Assembly (NCBI RefSeq): GCF_029870595.1
Contig: NZ_JAPDIR010000003.1
Location: 62,001 to 126,000 of the forward strand
Reading direction: 5' to 3'
Length of the DNA stretch: 64,000 nt
DNA from: Sphingomonas sp. CBMAI 2297
Lineage (GTDB): Bacteria; Pseudomonadota; Alphaproteobacteria; Sphingomonadales; Sphingomonadaceae
Positions 9,395-18,417 of this stretch are shown one piece after another. Numbering within the stretch: the stretch's first letter is position 1; the number at the start of each line of letters is the position of its first letter. The position numbers and the translations under genes are program-made. The notes beneath the pieces are model-generated. The model saw nothing but the letters and a program-made list of their open reading frames with translations, was not told where the DNA came from and ran no database searches.

Positions 9395-10882
9395 TCACCC
9401 TTCGTCCCTCACCACCCGGGCGACCTCTTCCACCGTCGTCACCCCGGCCTTCACCTTCGCCAGCCCGTCGTCGAGCAGGCTCGGATTGTCCTTGCGGGCG
9501 TGCGCCTCGAGCTCGGCCTCCGAAGCGCCGTCATGGATCAGCTTCTGGAACTTCTCGTCGACCGCGACGACTTCGTAGAGGCCCGCCCGCCCCCGATAGC
9601 CCTCGCCATGGCACTCCGCGCAGCCGACCGCGCGCCAGATCTTCTTGCCGGGCCTGATCGCGCCGCCGAGCAGCAGCGAATCCGCCTCGCTCGCCTCGTC
9701 CTGCCGGGCGCAGCTCGGGCAAAGCTTGCGCACCAGGCGCTGGGCGCACAGGCCCACGACCATCGGGGCGAGCAGATAGCGCTCCACTCCCATGTCGATC
9801 AGGCGGGTCACCGAGCCGACCGCGCTGTTGGTATGGAGCGTCGAGAGCACGAAATGCCCGGTCATCGACGAGCGCACGGCGACCTGGGCGGTCTCCTGGT
9901 CGCGAATCTCGCCGACCATGATCACGTCCGGATCCTGGCGCAGGATCGCGCGCAGGCCCCGGGCGAACGTCATGTCGGTGCGCGGATTGACCTGGGTCTG
10001 GCCGATGCCCGCCAGCTCATATTCGATCGGATCCTCGACCGTCATGATGTTGCGCTTGCGATCGTTCAGGCGGTTGAGCGCGGCATAGAGCGTCGTCGTC
10101 TTGCCCGAGCCGGTGGGGCCGGTGACGAGCAGCATGCCGTGCGGACGCTCGAGCAGGCGGGTGAATACGCCGCGGTCGCGCTCGCTCATGCCGAGCACTT
10201 CCATGTCGAGACGGAGCGAGCCCTTTTCCAGCAGGCGCATCACCACGCGCTCGCCATGCTGGGTCGGGATGGTCGAGACGCGGGCATCGACGTCGTGGCC
10301 GCCGATCCGGAGCGTCACGCGCCCGTCCTGGGGAATGCGGCGCTCGGCGATGTCGAGCCTGGCCATCACCTTGATGCGGCTGACCAGCAACGGCGCGAGC
10401 GCGCGAGGCGGCTCGATCATGTCGCGCAGCACGCCGTCGATCCGGAAGCGGACGACCAGGCGCTTCTCCTGCGTCTCGATATGCACGTCCGACGCACCTT
10501 CGCGCACCGCCTCGAGCAGCAGCGCGTTGATCAGGCGGATGACGGGGGCGTCGTCACGCGTGTCGAGCAGGTCGTCCACGCTCGCGGCGCTGTCGGCGAG
10601 CGCGGCCAGGTCCATGTCGCCGAGATCGATGTCTGCGGCCGCGCCGGCGCCCGAATAGGCGGCGCCCAGGGCAGCGTCGAACTGGTCGTCGGGCACCGAG
10701 ACGAACCGGGCGGCGGGCGCGAGGCGCTGGACCTCGAGCAAGCCGTCGAGCGCGGCGCCGGCCTTGTGGACGCACTCCACCACCCCCGCATCGCCGACGC
10801 GCAGCAGCACGCCGTTCCGGCGCGCGAAGCCATAGGGCAGCGTCACGGAGGGGTCGTCGGTGAGGATCAGCATCTCGTTCAT
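9395..10882 (-). CDS. gspE: T2SS secretion ATPase GspE
   Basis: 495-residue cytoplasmic hexameric ATPase. Walker A GPTGSGKT near residue 255, Asp boxes (TVEDPIEYELAG), Walker B RQDPDVIMVGEIRD and a His box (TGHFVLSTLHTN) are present; the zinc-binding tetracysteine lies in LCPSCARQDE...GCAECHGEG. The N-terminal part before the GSPII_E domain (about residues 1-100) is ordinary for binding GspL. Overlaps gspM by 4 bases. Confidence 0.96.
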   Translation of the reverse strand: MNEMLILTDDPSVTLPYGFARRNGVLLRVGDAGVVECVHKAGAALDGLLEVQRLAPAARFVSVPDDQFDAALGAAYSGAGAAADIDLGDMDLAALADSAASVDDLLDTRDDAPVIRLINALLLEAVREGASDVHIETQEKRLVVRFRIDGVLRDMIEPPRALAPLLVSRIKVMARLDIAERRIPQDGRVTLRIGGHDVDARVSTIPTQHGERVVMRLLEKGSLRLDMEVLGMSERDRGVFTRLLERPHGMLLVTGPTGSGKTTTLYAALNRLNDRKRNIMTVEDPIEYELAGIGQTQVNPRTDMTFARGLRAILRQDPDVIMVGEIRDQETAQVAVRSSMTGHFVLSTLHTNSAVGSVTRLIDMGVERYLLAPMVVGLCAQRLVRKLCPSCARQDEASEADSLLLGGAIRPGKKIWRAVGCAECHGEGYRGRAGLYEVVAVDEKFQKLIHDGASEAELEAHARKDNPSLLDDGLAKVKAGVTTVEEVARVVRDEG

Positions 10883-11376
10883 CCGCCGAAATCCACGGTT
10901 GCGCTGACCCGGCCCGGCTCCGGGCGGCGCTGAAGGTCGACTCGCCGGATCCGCAGGGTGCTGGTCGCGGAGAGATCGGCGAGCCAGGCCATGACCGAGT
11001 CATAGCTGCCGTCGGCGATCGTCGCGCGCGCGCCGTCCGGAGTCGGCGCGACGGTGACGGCGAGGCCGAAGCTCCCCACGGAGCCGTTGATCACATCGGC
11101 CGGCGAGCCCTGGCGACGCTGGGGCTGGGCCGGCGAAAGCGTGCCCGCGGCGCGAATGCGCGCGGTGAGCGTCTCATAGGTGCGGATGTCCTGCAGCGCG
11201 GAGGCGCGGGCGGCCTGGAGCGGCTTGATGACGCCATAGACCAGCACCAGCGCGGCGAGGAACAGGGCCAGGCCGCCGAGCATGAGCTGCTCACGGCGGC
11301 TGCGGCCGCTCCACCAGCCGTCGAAGCGGATCAGCGCGGCGTCGAGCGCCGGCATGCGGGCGAGAATCAGTCTCAT
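10879..11376 (-). CDS. gspM: T2SS platform protein GspM
   Basis: 165 residues: short cytoplasmic N-terminus, one membrane segment (QLMLGGLALFLAALVLVYGV, about residues 30-50), then a coiled region and a ferredoxin-like periplasmic domain (SYDSVMAWLADLSATSTLRI). Partner of GspL. Overlaps both neighbours by 4 bases. A second, sequence-divergent GspM-like gene exists at 20614-21084. Confidence 0.9.
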   Translation of the reverse strand: MRLILARMPALDAALIRFDGWWSGRSRREQLMLGGLALFLAALVLVYGVIKPLQAARASALQDIRTYETLTARIRAAGTLSPAQPQRRQGSPADVINGSVGSFGLAVTVAPTPDGARATIADGSYDSVMAWLADLSATSTLRIRRVDLQRRPEPGRVSATVDFGG

Positions 11377-12485
11377 GCGGCACTCGCCGTAATGCGGATC
11401 GCGCCTTCGGGCGAGCGCACGACCCGCGCCCCCACCCCGGCCCCCTTGAGCGTCGTCTCGATCCGCGATGCCAGCTCCGCATCGGGCGAGGCATCGAGGT
11501 CTAGCGTGAGCAGCCTGCCCTCGAAGGTCATCGCGCGCACCGCGAACGAGCCGGCGAGCGGCGCCAGCGCGCCCGAAACGCGTGTGACCAGCGGCACGAA
11601 CGGCTGCGGCACGCGCGCGCCGCTGCCCGCGGGCAGCATGGCGGTGACCGAATTGGCGAGATCGTCACCCAGCGTCACCCCGGGCGCGGCGAGCGCGGCA
11701 GTGGCGCGCGCTTCCGCTTCGCGGCTATCGGCGATGTTGCGCAGCATGAGCACGTCGCCCAGCGCGATCACGGCATGCGCGGCGGCGCCGATCGCCGCGA
11801 CCCAGACGAACTTGCGCCACAGGCCGGAGCCCGCGGCCTTGCGCACCGCATAGGCCCCCTGGCGCAGGTTCAGCGCAGCGACCGCGGTGCCGGCGGCAGG
11901 CCCGAACGCGGCGGGATCGAGCGTCGCCGCTCCCTTCTGCATGTCGTCGGGCAGGCGCTCGCCATAGCTGGTCACGCCCGGGCGCCCGGCGGCTTCCCAG
12001 GCGGGGCGGAGCAAGGCGGCGGGGACTTCGAAGCCAGTACCCTCCGCATCGCGCACCGCGGCGCGGCCGCCGTCCTGCGATACCGCCCAGCCCTCGGCCG
12101 GGCGCGGAAGGGTCAGCACGTCCGGGGCCATCGCCGCGTGGCCGATGCCGGCCTCCTCGGCCTGGGCGACCCAGCGCGCCATCACGTCATGCCGGACCAC
12201 GCCGACCAGATAGCGGCCGGGCGCGATCTGCTCGCCGAGCGCGAGATGCACCGAATCGACCGGCTCGGCGATTCGATCCTCGATCGCGAAGGGCAGCGCC
12301 GCGACGCGCTTGGCATGGCTGGGCAGCGGCAGGTCGACCGCCAGCAGCCGCACCTGCCCGGTGGAGACGAGAATGGTTGCGGGCCAATCCCGCGCGGCTA
12401 TGATCAGGCGGTCACTCGCCAGCGTCCACACGCCCGCGGCGGGCGGCTCTGATGGGTCGGACGCACCCCTGGTGTTTGGGCTCAT
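11373..12485 (-). CDS. gspL: T2SS platform protein GspL
   Basis: 370 residues from the ATG at 12485; upstream in-frame ATGs at 12515 and 12572 would run into gspG. The N-terminal two thirds form the cytoplasmic actin-like domain (ILVSTGQVRLLAVDLPLPSH onward) that binds GspE; one membrane segment near residue 250 (FVWVAAIGAAAHAVIALGDV); the rest is the periplasmic ferredoxin-like domain (PLAGSFAVRAMTFEGRLLTL). Only 39 bases separate it from the divergent gspG, so the two promoters must overlap coding sequence or each other. Confidence 0.9.
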   Translation of the reverse strand: MSPNTRGASDPSEPPAAGVWTLASDRLIIAARDWPATILVSTGQVRLLAVDLPLPSHAKRVAALPFAIEDRIAEPVDSVHLALGEQIAPGRYLVGVVRHDVMARWVAQAEEAGIGHAAMAPDVLTLPRPAEGWAVSQDGGRAAVRDAEGTGFEVPAALLRPAWEAAGRPGVTSYGERLPDDMQKGAATLDPAAFGPAAGTAVAALNLRQGAYAVRKAAGSGLWRKFVWVAAIGAAAHAVIALGDVLMLRNIADSREAEARATAALAAPGVTLGDDLANSVTAMLPAGSGARVPQPFVPLVTRVSGALAPLAGSFAVRAMTFEGRLLTLDLDASPDAELASRIETTLKGAGVGARVVRSPEGAIRITASAA

Positions 12486-12524
12486 TGTCACATTTGCTTC
12501 ATGGGCAGGACGCATGGGGCGGGG

Positions 12525-13004
12525 ATGCGCATAGTTTTGAAACAGTTCCATGACATCGCACCTAAGGTGCACGACCGCAAGCGCGCCGTTCCCGATGGCG
12601 AGGCCGGCCTGACGCTCATCGAAATGATGATCGTGCTGGTGATCATCGCGATCGTCGCCGGGCTCGTCGCGGCGAACGTGATGGGCCGCCCGGACGAGGC
12701 CAAGGTCACCGCCACCAAGAGCAACATCGCCACCATCTCGGGTGCGCTCAAGATGTACCGGCTCGACAATGGCGACTATCCCACCACCGAGCAGGGCCTG
12801 AAGGCGCTCGTCGAGAAGCCGACGGCGCCGCCGGTGCCGTCCAGCTTCCCGCAGGGCGGCTATCTCTCCGCGCCCGCGCTCGATGCCTGGGGCAAGCCGT
12901 ACGAATATCGCTCGGAAGGCGGCAGCTTCACGATCCGCTCGCTCGGCAAGGACGGCAAGCCCGGCGGCGAAGGCGTGGACGCCGATATCGAAGGCAAGGG
13001 CTGA
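12525..13004 (+). CDS. gspG: T2SS major pseudopilin GspG
   Basis: 159 residues from the ATG at 12525, preceded by GGGGCGGGG; an ATG at 12501 is the alternative. Leader of about 28 residues ends PDGEAG^LTLIEMMIVLVIIAI: Leu rather than Phe at +1, Glu at +5. The diagnostic GspG motifs MGRPDEAKVTATKSNIATIS, LDNGDYPTTEQGLKALVEKP and the C-terminal calcium-loop region (LDAWGKPYEYRS) are all intact. First gene of the gspG-H-I-C-D block. Processed by a prepilin peptidase encoded elsewhere. Confidence 0.96.
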   Translation: MRIVLKQFHDIAPKVHDRKRAVPDGEAGLTLIEMMIVLVIIAIVAGLVAANVMGRPDEAKVTATKSNIATISGALKMYRLDNGDYPTTEQGLKALVEKPTAPPVPSSFPQGGYLSAPALDAWGKPYEYRSEGGSFTIRSLGKDGKPGGEGVDADIEGKG

Positions 13005-13009
13005 GCTTC

Positions 13010-13486
13010 GTGCGGGGGGCCGACATCGCCGCGCGCCCCGCCGAGCAGGGCATGACGCTGGTCGAGATGCTGATCGTGCTGGTCATCATCGGCGTGATGG
13101 CGGGCGCGGTGGCGCTCGGCATGGGATCGGTGACGCGCGCGCCGAGCGTGGAGACCGAGGCGCGCCGGCTGGCGACGCGGCTCCAGGCCGCCGCCGATGA
13201 CGCGATGCTCGCCGACCGCGCGATCGCCTTCACCGTGCGGAAGAACGGCTATGGCTTCGCGATGGTGAGCGCCGACGGCAAGGCCGTGCCGCGCACCGAC
13301 GATGCGTTCGGCTTCCACAAGCTGCCGGGCGGCATGGTGATGACGTTGAACGTGAAGCCGCCGGTGATGCTCGGCGTGGACGGCGCCGGCAAGCCGATGC
13401 AGGCGGTGATCGAGAGCGGGCAGAAGAGCTGGATCGTCGTCTATGATGGGATGACCGTGCGGGCGTTCCCGACGGGGGTGCTGTGA
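13010..13486 (+). CDS. gspH: T2SS minor pseudopilin GspH
   Basis: 158 residues from a GTG at 13010, 5 bases after gspG. Peptidase site PAEQG^MTLVEMLIVLVIIGV with Glu at +5. The downstream beta-rich head (DRAIAFTVRKNGYGFAMVSA) fits GspH. Translationally coupled to gspI (ATGA overlap). Confidence 0.88.
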   Translation: MRGADIAARPAEQGMTLVEMLIVLVIIGVMAGAVALGMGSVTRAPSVETEARRLATRLQAAADDAMLADRAIAFTVRKNGYGFAMVSADGKAVPRTDDAFGFHKLPGGMVMTLNVKPPVMLGVDGAGKPMQAVIESGQKSWIVVYDGMTVRAFPTGVL

Positions 13487-13935
13487 TGCCCGCGATATCC
13501 CGTCATCCCGGCGAAAGCCGCGATCTCGTGCCGCAAGCGCCTTCGCCCGAGATCCCGGCTTTCGTCGGGAGGACGGATTGGGGCCGAGAGGACGAGGCCG
13601 GTTTCTCGTTGATCGAAGCGCTGGTCGCGCTCGCCGTGCTCGCCATCGCCACGGTGGGCCTGATGCGCACCGTCGAATCGCACATCGACTCCACCCGCGC
13701 GATGGAACGCCGCACCACCGCCATGTGGGTCGCCGAGAATCGGCTCGCCGAGCTGGAAGCGCGCGCGCCGGGCCGGGAACAGGTGGAGATGCTGGGCCAG
13801 CAATGGCGCGTCGCGGTCGCGCGGCGACGGACCGACGATCCGGAGATCGAGCGTGTCCGCGTCGAAGTGTTCGCCGGCACCGAGAAGAGCGCGCTTGCAT
13901 CGCTCGACGGCTTCGTGGACGGACGCAAGCTGTAA
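13486..13935 (+). CDS. gspI: T2SS minor pseudopilin GspI with repeat-derived leader
   Basis: 149 residues from the ATG at 13486, overlapping the gspH stop. The peptidase site is REDEAG^FSLIEALVALAVLAI, Glu at +5, but the leader is 39 residues long. Residues about 5-30 are encoded by a GTCATCCCGG-type palindrome (arms 13500-13528 and 13548-13576). Because the leader is removed on assembly, the mature pseudopilin would be unaffected. The rest (TVESHIDSTRAMERRTTAMW, VAENRLAELEA) is standard GspI. Overlaps gspC by 1 base. Confidence 0.9.
   Translation: MPAISRHPGESRDLVPQAPSPEIPAFVGRTDWGREDEAGFSLIEALVALAVLAIATVGLMRTVESHIDSTRAMERRTTAMWVAENRLAELEARAPGREQVEMLGQQWRVAVARRRTDDPEIERVRVEVFAGTEKSALASLDGFVDGRKL
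13500..13576. repeat. REP-like palindrome inside gspI
   Basis: Arms of 29 bases (13500-13528 and 13548-13576) that pair with three mismatches by eye and start CCGTCATCCCGGCGAAAGCC. It lies wholly within the open reading frame of gspI and is read through in frame. Confidence 0.85.
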
Positions 13936-14765
13936 TGGCCACCGTCATCCTCACGCCGCGCCAGGCGCGCATCGGGCTCAACCTGTTCACCGGCGCGATG
14001 GTCGTCTCGGTGGCGGTGGCGCTCGCCGGGCTCACCTGGCGGATCGCCGGCCATGCCGGCACCGGCGCGATCACCGTGCCCTCGGGCGGCAGCGGCCCGG
14101 CCCCGGCGCCGGACATCGCCGCGGCGGTGGCGCTCGCGCCGTTCGGCAAGCCTTCCGCCTCGGAGGCCGGCCAGGCGACGAGCCTGTCGCTGGAGCTGAA
14201 GGGCGTGATCGCCGCGAGCCCCGCCGAGCTCTCGACCGCGTTCATCTCGGTGAGCGGGCAGCCGCCCAAGACCTATAAGGTGGGCGACAATGTCGAGGGC
14301 GCGACGATCCGGGCGATCCTGCCCGACCGCGTGATCCTCGCCAATGGCGGGCGCGACGAGTTCCTCGCCTTCCCCGATCCGACGCTGACGCCCGAGCAGC
14401 GCCAGGCCGCCGCCGCGGGCCGCCCGCCCGCTCCCGCCGCCAATCCGGTGATCGCGCCGGGCGCGCCGCCGCCGGCCCGCACCCCGGGCGCCCCGCCCGC
14501 TCCCGCCGTCGCGCCGCCCCAGGCGACGGTGGCCGGCATCCTGCAGCGCTTCGACGCGACGCCCGTCTCCGGCGGCTATCGCATCGGCGACAATGGCCCG
14601 CCGGGCATGGTGGCGGGCGACGTGATCCAGTCGGTCAACGGCACCGCGCTCTCCGATTCCACTGCCGCGCAGGGCGCCTTCGCGGCTGCCCAGGCGAGCG
14701 GTTCCGCCCAGATCCAGGTCCTGCGCGACGGGAAGCGGCTGACGCTTACCGTGCCGCTCCGCTAG
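13935..14765 (+). CDS. gspC: T2SS protein GspC with PDZ domain
   Basis: 276 residues. GspC links the inner-membrane platform to the secretin and helps choose substrates. One membrane segment (about 20-40), homology region around residues 60-140 (ELKGVIAASPAELSTAFISV, KTYKVGDNVEGATIRAILPD), a proline-rich linker (about 155-195) and a C-terminal PDZ domain (YRIGDNGPPGMVAGDVIQSV, LRDGKRLTLTVPL). ATG at 13935 overlaps the gspI TAA. A shorter GspC-like gene without PDZ is at 20171-20623. Confidence 0.93.
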   Translation: MATVILTPRQARIGLNLFTGAMVVSVAVALAGLTWRIAGHAGTGAITVPSGGSGPAPAPDIAAAVALAPFGKPSASEAGQATSLSLELKGVIAASPAELSTAFISVSGQPPKTYKVGDNVEGATIRAILPDRVILANGGRDEFLAFPDPTLTPEQRQAAAAGRPPAPAANPVIAPGAPPPARTPGAPPAPAVAPPQATVAGILQRFDATPVSGGYRIGDNGPPGMVAGDVIQSVNGTALSDSTAAQGAFAAAQASGSAQIQVLRDGKRLTLTVPLR

Positions 14766-14776
14766 AAAGACTCCCC

Positions 14777-16837
14777 GTGAAGATTCGCTCCGCCATCGCC
14801 GCCCTCGCGCTCGCCGGAATCGCCCTGGATACGGTTGCCCTCGCGCAGGCCGCCCAGAATGCCCCGCAGGACGCCGGCACCGGCGATGTGGTGGTGAACA
14901 TGCGCGGCGTCGAGATTTCCGACGTCGCCGACCAGATCTCGCGCATCACCGGCCGCACGCTGATCCTCGATCCGGCAGTGAAGGGAGTGGTGACCGTCAC
15001 GTCCTCGACGCCGCTTTCGCCCGCCGGCGTGTGGGAATTGTTCCAGTCGGTGCTGCGCGCCAACGGCTTCGCGGCGGTGCGCTCGGGCCGGGCCTGGCGG
15101 ATCGTGCCGGCGGCCAATGCGGTGCGCGACGGCGGCATCCCGAGCCGGGGCGTATCGGGCCAGGAGCTGGTGACCCGGATGGTGCGGCTGCAGAACGTGC
15201 CGGCGGCGGACGTCGCCCGCGTGGTCCGCCCGCTGGTCGCCACCTTCGGCAGCGTCGAGCCGCTGAGCACGCCCAATGCCGTGGTGATCACCGACTATGC
15301 CGACAATGTCCGCCGGGTCGAGGCGATCGCCCGCCAGCTCGACGGCGGCAGCGGCGCCACCTTCTTCACCCTGGCGATGAAGAACGGCAACGCGACCGAC
15401 GTGGCCCAGTCGCTCCAGACCGTGCTGGGCGAAGGCACGCGCGTGGCCGCCGACGGGCGCAGCAACACGGTGATCGTGCGCGGCACGCCCACCTCGGTCG
15501 CCGAGGCCCGCAAGATGCTGATCGCGCTCGACCAGCCGGGCGGCGCGACGCCGATCACCCGCATGTTCCGCCTGAACTATGCCGATGCCGAGACGGTGAC
15601 CGACGTGCTGCGCGGCGTGCTCGGCCAGGGCGACAGCCCCGACAATCCGATCGCGACCAGCCTGGGCAATGGCAGCTCCAACCCGTTCGCCCGGCTGAGC
15701 CAGAACAGCCAGAACCTCTCGGCGCTGCCCAACAGCGCGGCCTCGACCAGCGGCGGCATCGGCAGCGCGATGCAGAGCGCCAATACCAGCGGCACGACGA
15801 TGCAGAGCGTCCAGCACCCGACGCCGAAGGGCTTCTCCACTCCCGAGCTGACCGTGCAGCCGGCGCCGGAGCTCAACGCGGTGGTGATCCGCGGCACGCC
15901 GGCGGCGATCGCCTCGATCGAGCCGCTGATCACCGATCTCGACGTGCGCCGCCCGCAGGTGCTGATCGAGGCGGCGATCGCGGAGATCACCGGCGACGAC
16001 GCCGAGGCGCTGGGCGTGCAGATCGGCACCAGCGGCGCGGTGATCAACCAGGTGAAGGGCGTCGCGACCTCGTTCGACAAGGCGGGCGTGTCCCTGGGCC
16101 AGATCCTGACCGCGCTCAAGGTGCCGGCCGCCGGGGCGATCGGCACCGGCCTCAACGCCAATATCGCGATCGGCAATGATTTCTCGGTGCTGGTCCAGGC
16201 GCTCGGCAGCTCGACCCGGGCCAATCTGCTCTCCACCCCGCAGCTCACCGTGCTCGACAATGTCGCCGGCGAGTTCGTCTCGGGCCAGAACGTGCCGTTC
16301 CTCACCGGCTCGATCCTGACCAATTCCTCGACCGTGAACCCCTATACCACGATCGAGCGCAAGGATGTGGGCATCACGCTGCGGGTGCTGCCGCGGATCA
16401 ATGCCGGCGACACGATCCGGCTCCAGGTGAACCAGGAAGCCTCGTCGATCGCCGAGGCGCAGACCCAGGCGGCGTCCGACCTCGTCACCAATCGCCGCGC
16501 GATCACTACCACCGTGCTCGCCGACAACGGCCAGACGATCGTGCTGGGCGGCCTGACCGCGGACGATTACCAGGACTCGCGCCAGCAGGTGCCGATCCTG
16601 GGCGACATCCCGATCGTCGGCGAGCTGTTCAAGAGCCGGCGCGAGACGCACCAGAAGCGCACGCTGTTCATCTTCCTCAAGCCGACGATCCTGCGCGACG
16701 GCGCCGATGCGGTCGCGGCCTCGAAGGATCGCTACAACCGGCTGCGCGCGGAGGAGCTCGCCAGCTCCAAGCGCGGCAGCCTGTTGCTCGCCCCGCCGAC
16801 GCCGCGGCTGACGGTGGAGATCGACGGAATCTATTGA
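14777..16837 (+). CDS. gspD: T2SS secretin GspD
   Basis: 686-residue outer-membrane secretin from a GTG at 14777. Signal peptide ends about residue 24 (ALDTVALAQA). N0 domain (VVVNMRGVEISDVADQISRI), N1-N3 domains up to about residue 390 with a Ser/Asn-rich insert in N3 (LSQNSQNLSALPNSAASTSG), then the secretin core with VPILGDIPIVGELFKSRRET and the end TLFIFLKPTILRD. No obvious C-terminal pilotin-binding S domain, and no gspS gene nearby. Last gene of its block. Confidence 0.96.
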   Translation: MKIRSAIAALALAGIALDTVALAQAAQNAPQDAGTGDVVVNMRGVEISDVADQISRITGRTLILDPAVKGVVTVTSSTPLSPAGVWELFQSVLRANGFAAVRSGRAWRIVPAANAVRDGGIPSRGVSGQELVTRMVRLQNVPAADVARVVRPLVATFGSVEPLSTPNAVVITDYADNVRRVEAIARQLDGGSGATFFTLAMKNGNATDVAQSLQTVLGEGTRVAADGRSNTVIVRGTPTSVAEARKMLIALDQPGGATPITRMFRLNYADAETVTDVLRGVLGQGDSPDNPIATSLGNGSSNPFARLSQNSQNLSALPNSAASTSGGIGSAMQSANTSGTTMQSVQHPTPKGFSTPELTVQPAPELNAVVIRGTPAAIASIEPLITDLDVRRPQVLIEAAIAEITGDDAEALGVQIGTSGAVINQVKGVATSFDKAGVSLGQILTALKVPAAGAIGTGLNANIAIGNDFSVLVQALGSSTRANLLSTPQLTVLDNVAGEFVSGQNVPFLTGSILTNSSTVNPYTTIERKDVGITLRVLPRINAGDTIRLQVNQEASSIAEAQTQAASDLVTNRRAITTTVLADNGQTIVLGGLTADDYQDSRQQVPILGDIPIVGELFKSRRETHQKRTLFIFLKPTILRDGADAVAASKDRYNRLRAEELASSKRGSLLLAPPTPRLTVEIDGIY

Positions 16838-16892
16838 GGGGCGGCGCCTCCGTCGAGCTTCTCTCTTCCCCCGCGCAAAGGCAGGCCCTCCG

Positions 16893-17969
16893 ATGATCCG
16901 CATCCTGATGCTTGCCATGGCGCTCCCGATTTCGGCGGTTCCATGGGGCGCGCCCCTGGCCGCCGCGCCGGGGCGGGACGCCGTGCTGCTGCGCGAGTTC
17001 GTCTATCAGCGGGCCCCCTATCCCCAGAGCCATGCCTCGACGATCGTGCAGGCCCGGGACGGCACGCTTGCCGCCGCCTGGTTCGGCGGCACGCACGAAC
17101 GGCATCCGGACGTCGAGATCTGGTTCGCGCGGCGCGGCGCGGCGGGCTGGGAGACGCCGAAATCGGTCGCCAACGGCATCCAGCCGGACGGCACCCGCCT
17201 GCCGACCTGGAACCCCGTCCTGTTCCAGGACCCGGCCGGGCCGCTGCACCTCTACTACAAGGTCGGCCCCAGTCCGCAGCGCTGGTGGGGCATGGTGATC
17301 ACTTCCCCCGATGGCGGGCGCAGCTGGAGCACGCCAAGGCGGCTGCCGGCAGGCATTCTCGGCCCGATCAAGAACAAGCCGGTCATCCTGCGTGACGGCG
17401 CCTGGCTTTCGCCGTCGAGCACCGAGGACGAAGGCGGCGGGCGCTGGCAGCTTCATTTCGAGCGCAGCGAGGATGCGGGCAAGCGCTGGTCGGCAACCGC
17501 CCCCGTCGATCCCGACGCGCGTTTCGACGCCATCCAGCCCAGCATCCTGTTCCTGCCCGACGGTCGGCTGGAGGCGATCGCCCGCACCCGCGAGGGCGTG
17601 CTGGCGGCCACCCAGTCCGCCGACAACGGAAGGAGCTGGGGCAAGCTGTTCGCCGTCGACCTTCCCAATCCCAATTCGGGCACCGATGCCGTGACGCTGC
17701 AGGACGGGCGCCAGCTGATCGTCTATAACCACGCCGCCCAGCGGCCCGAGACGCCCGGCTCCGGCAGGCGCTATCCGCTCAACATCGCGATATCGCGCGA
17801 CGGGGTGCACTGGCGCCCGGCACTGACGCTGGAAACCGAGCCGCTGCCCGATGGCTATGCCTATCCGGCGGTGATCCAGTCGGCCGACGGGCTGGTGCAC
17901 ATCACCTATACCTGGAACCGGCAGCGGATCCGCCACGTCATCGTCGATCCGGCACGGCTGAGGGACTAG
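16893..17969 (+). CDS. Secreted sialidase-fold (BNR repeat) protein
   Basis: 358 residues with a signal peptide (MIRILMLAMALPISAVPWGA...APLAAAPG). BNR/Asp-box motifs SPDGGRSW, SEDAGKRW, SADNGRSW and SRDGVHW recur along the sequence and define a six-bladed propeller of the sialidase_2 type. Conserved PYPQSHASTIVQARDG and WFGGTHERHPDVEIW are typical of this bacterial family, whose members are often annotated exo-alpha-sialidase although many act on other glycans. Located 55 bases after gspD on the same strand, so it is a candidate T2SS cargo; that is inference. Confidence 0.85.
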   Translation: MIRILMLAMALPISAVPWGAPLAAAPGRDAVLLREFVYQRAPYPQSHASTIVQARDGTLAAAWFGGTHERHPDVEIWFARRGAAGWETPKSVANGIQPDGTRLPTWNPVLFQDPAGPLHLYYKVGPSPQRWWGMVITSPDGGRSWSTPRRLPAGILGPIKNKPVILRDGAWLSPSSTEDEGGGRWQLHFERSEDAGKRWSATAPVDPDARFDAIQPSILFLPDGRLEAIARTREGVLAATQSADNGRSWGKLFAVDLPNPNSGTDAVTLQDGRQLIVYNHAAQRPETPGSGRRYPLNIAISRDGVHWRPALTLETEPLPDGYAYPAVIQSADGLVHITYTWNRQRIRHVIVDPARLRD

Positions 17970-18063
17970 AGCCACGACTCCATCCGCAAACGCCGTCATC
18001 CCGGCTCGAGGCCGGAGCGACGAGAGCGGACGATGCTGGTCGAGGACTCATCTTCCCTCCCCC

Positions 18064-18198
18064 GTCATCCCCGCGCAGGCGGGGATCCAGGATAGTATGG
18101 GATGATCGAAGCAATCACGCACATGCTTGCCGGAGCCGGCAAGGCGAGCCTCGCGCACCTTGCCGCTGGTCCTGGATCCCCGCCTGCGCGGGGATGAC
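18064..18198. repeat. 135-bp palindromic repeat unit, copy 1
   Basis: Terminal inverted repeats GTCATCCCCGCGCAGGCGGG... / ...CCCGCCTGCGCGGGGATGAC flanking a core that includes ATCGAAGCAATCACGC and CTTGCCGGAGCCGGCAAGGC. Differs from copy 2 at about five positions by eye. Non-autonomous, MITE-like in form; no coding capacity. Confidence 0.85.
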
Positions 18199-18287
18199 GC
18201 AGCAAGTCCATATGGCGAATAAAATCAAAGCCTTGATCGGGTTTTGGCCCTAGGGCGAGACTCCAGGCAGGTATTTGATTTCCCGCC

Positions 18288-18363
18288 GTCATCCCGGCCA
18301 TGCGCCGGGATCCCGCTATCTCGCCAGCAAGGCAGCGGGACCCCGGCTCAAGGCCGGGGCGAC
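18288..18363. repeat. GTCATCCCGG-type palindromic doublet, copy 1
   Basis: Two nested palindromes: GTCATCCCGGCCATGCGCCG and GCGGGACCCCGGCTCAAGGC. A sister copy with the same flanking GTATTTGATT/TATTTGATT is at 42417-42496. Confidence 0.75.
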
Positions 18364-18417
18364 GAAGGAAGAAGATGATTCCCCCAACGGAGGCCGGGGA
18401 CTCATCTCCCCTCCCCC

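Noticed and set aside
12860..18000. Long minus-strand frames opposite gspG-gspD and the sialidase-fold gene
   Set aside because: Low-complexity Arg/Ala/Gly products antisense to clearly conserved genes.
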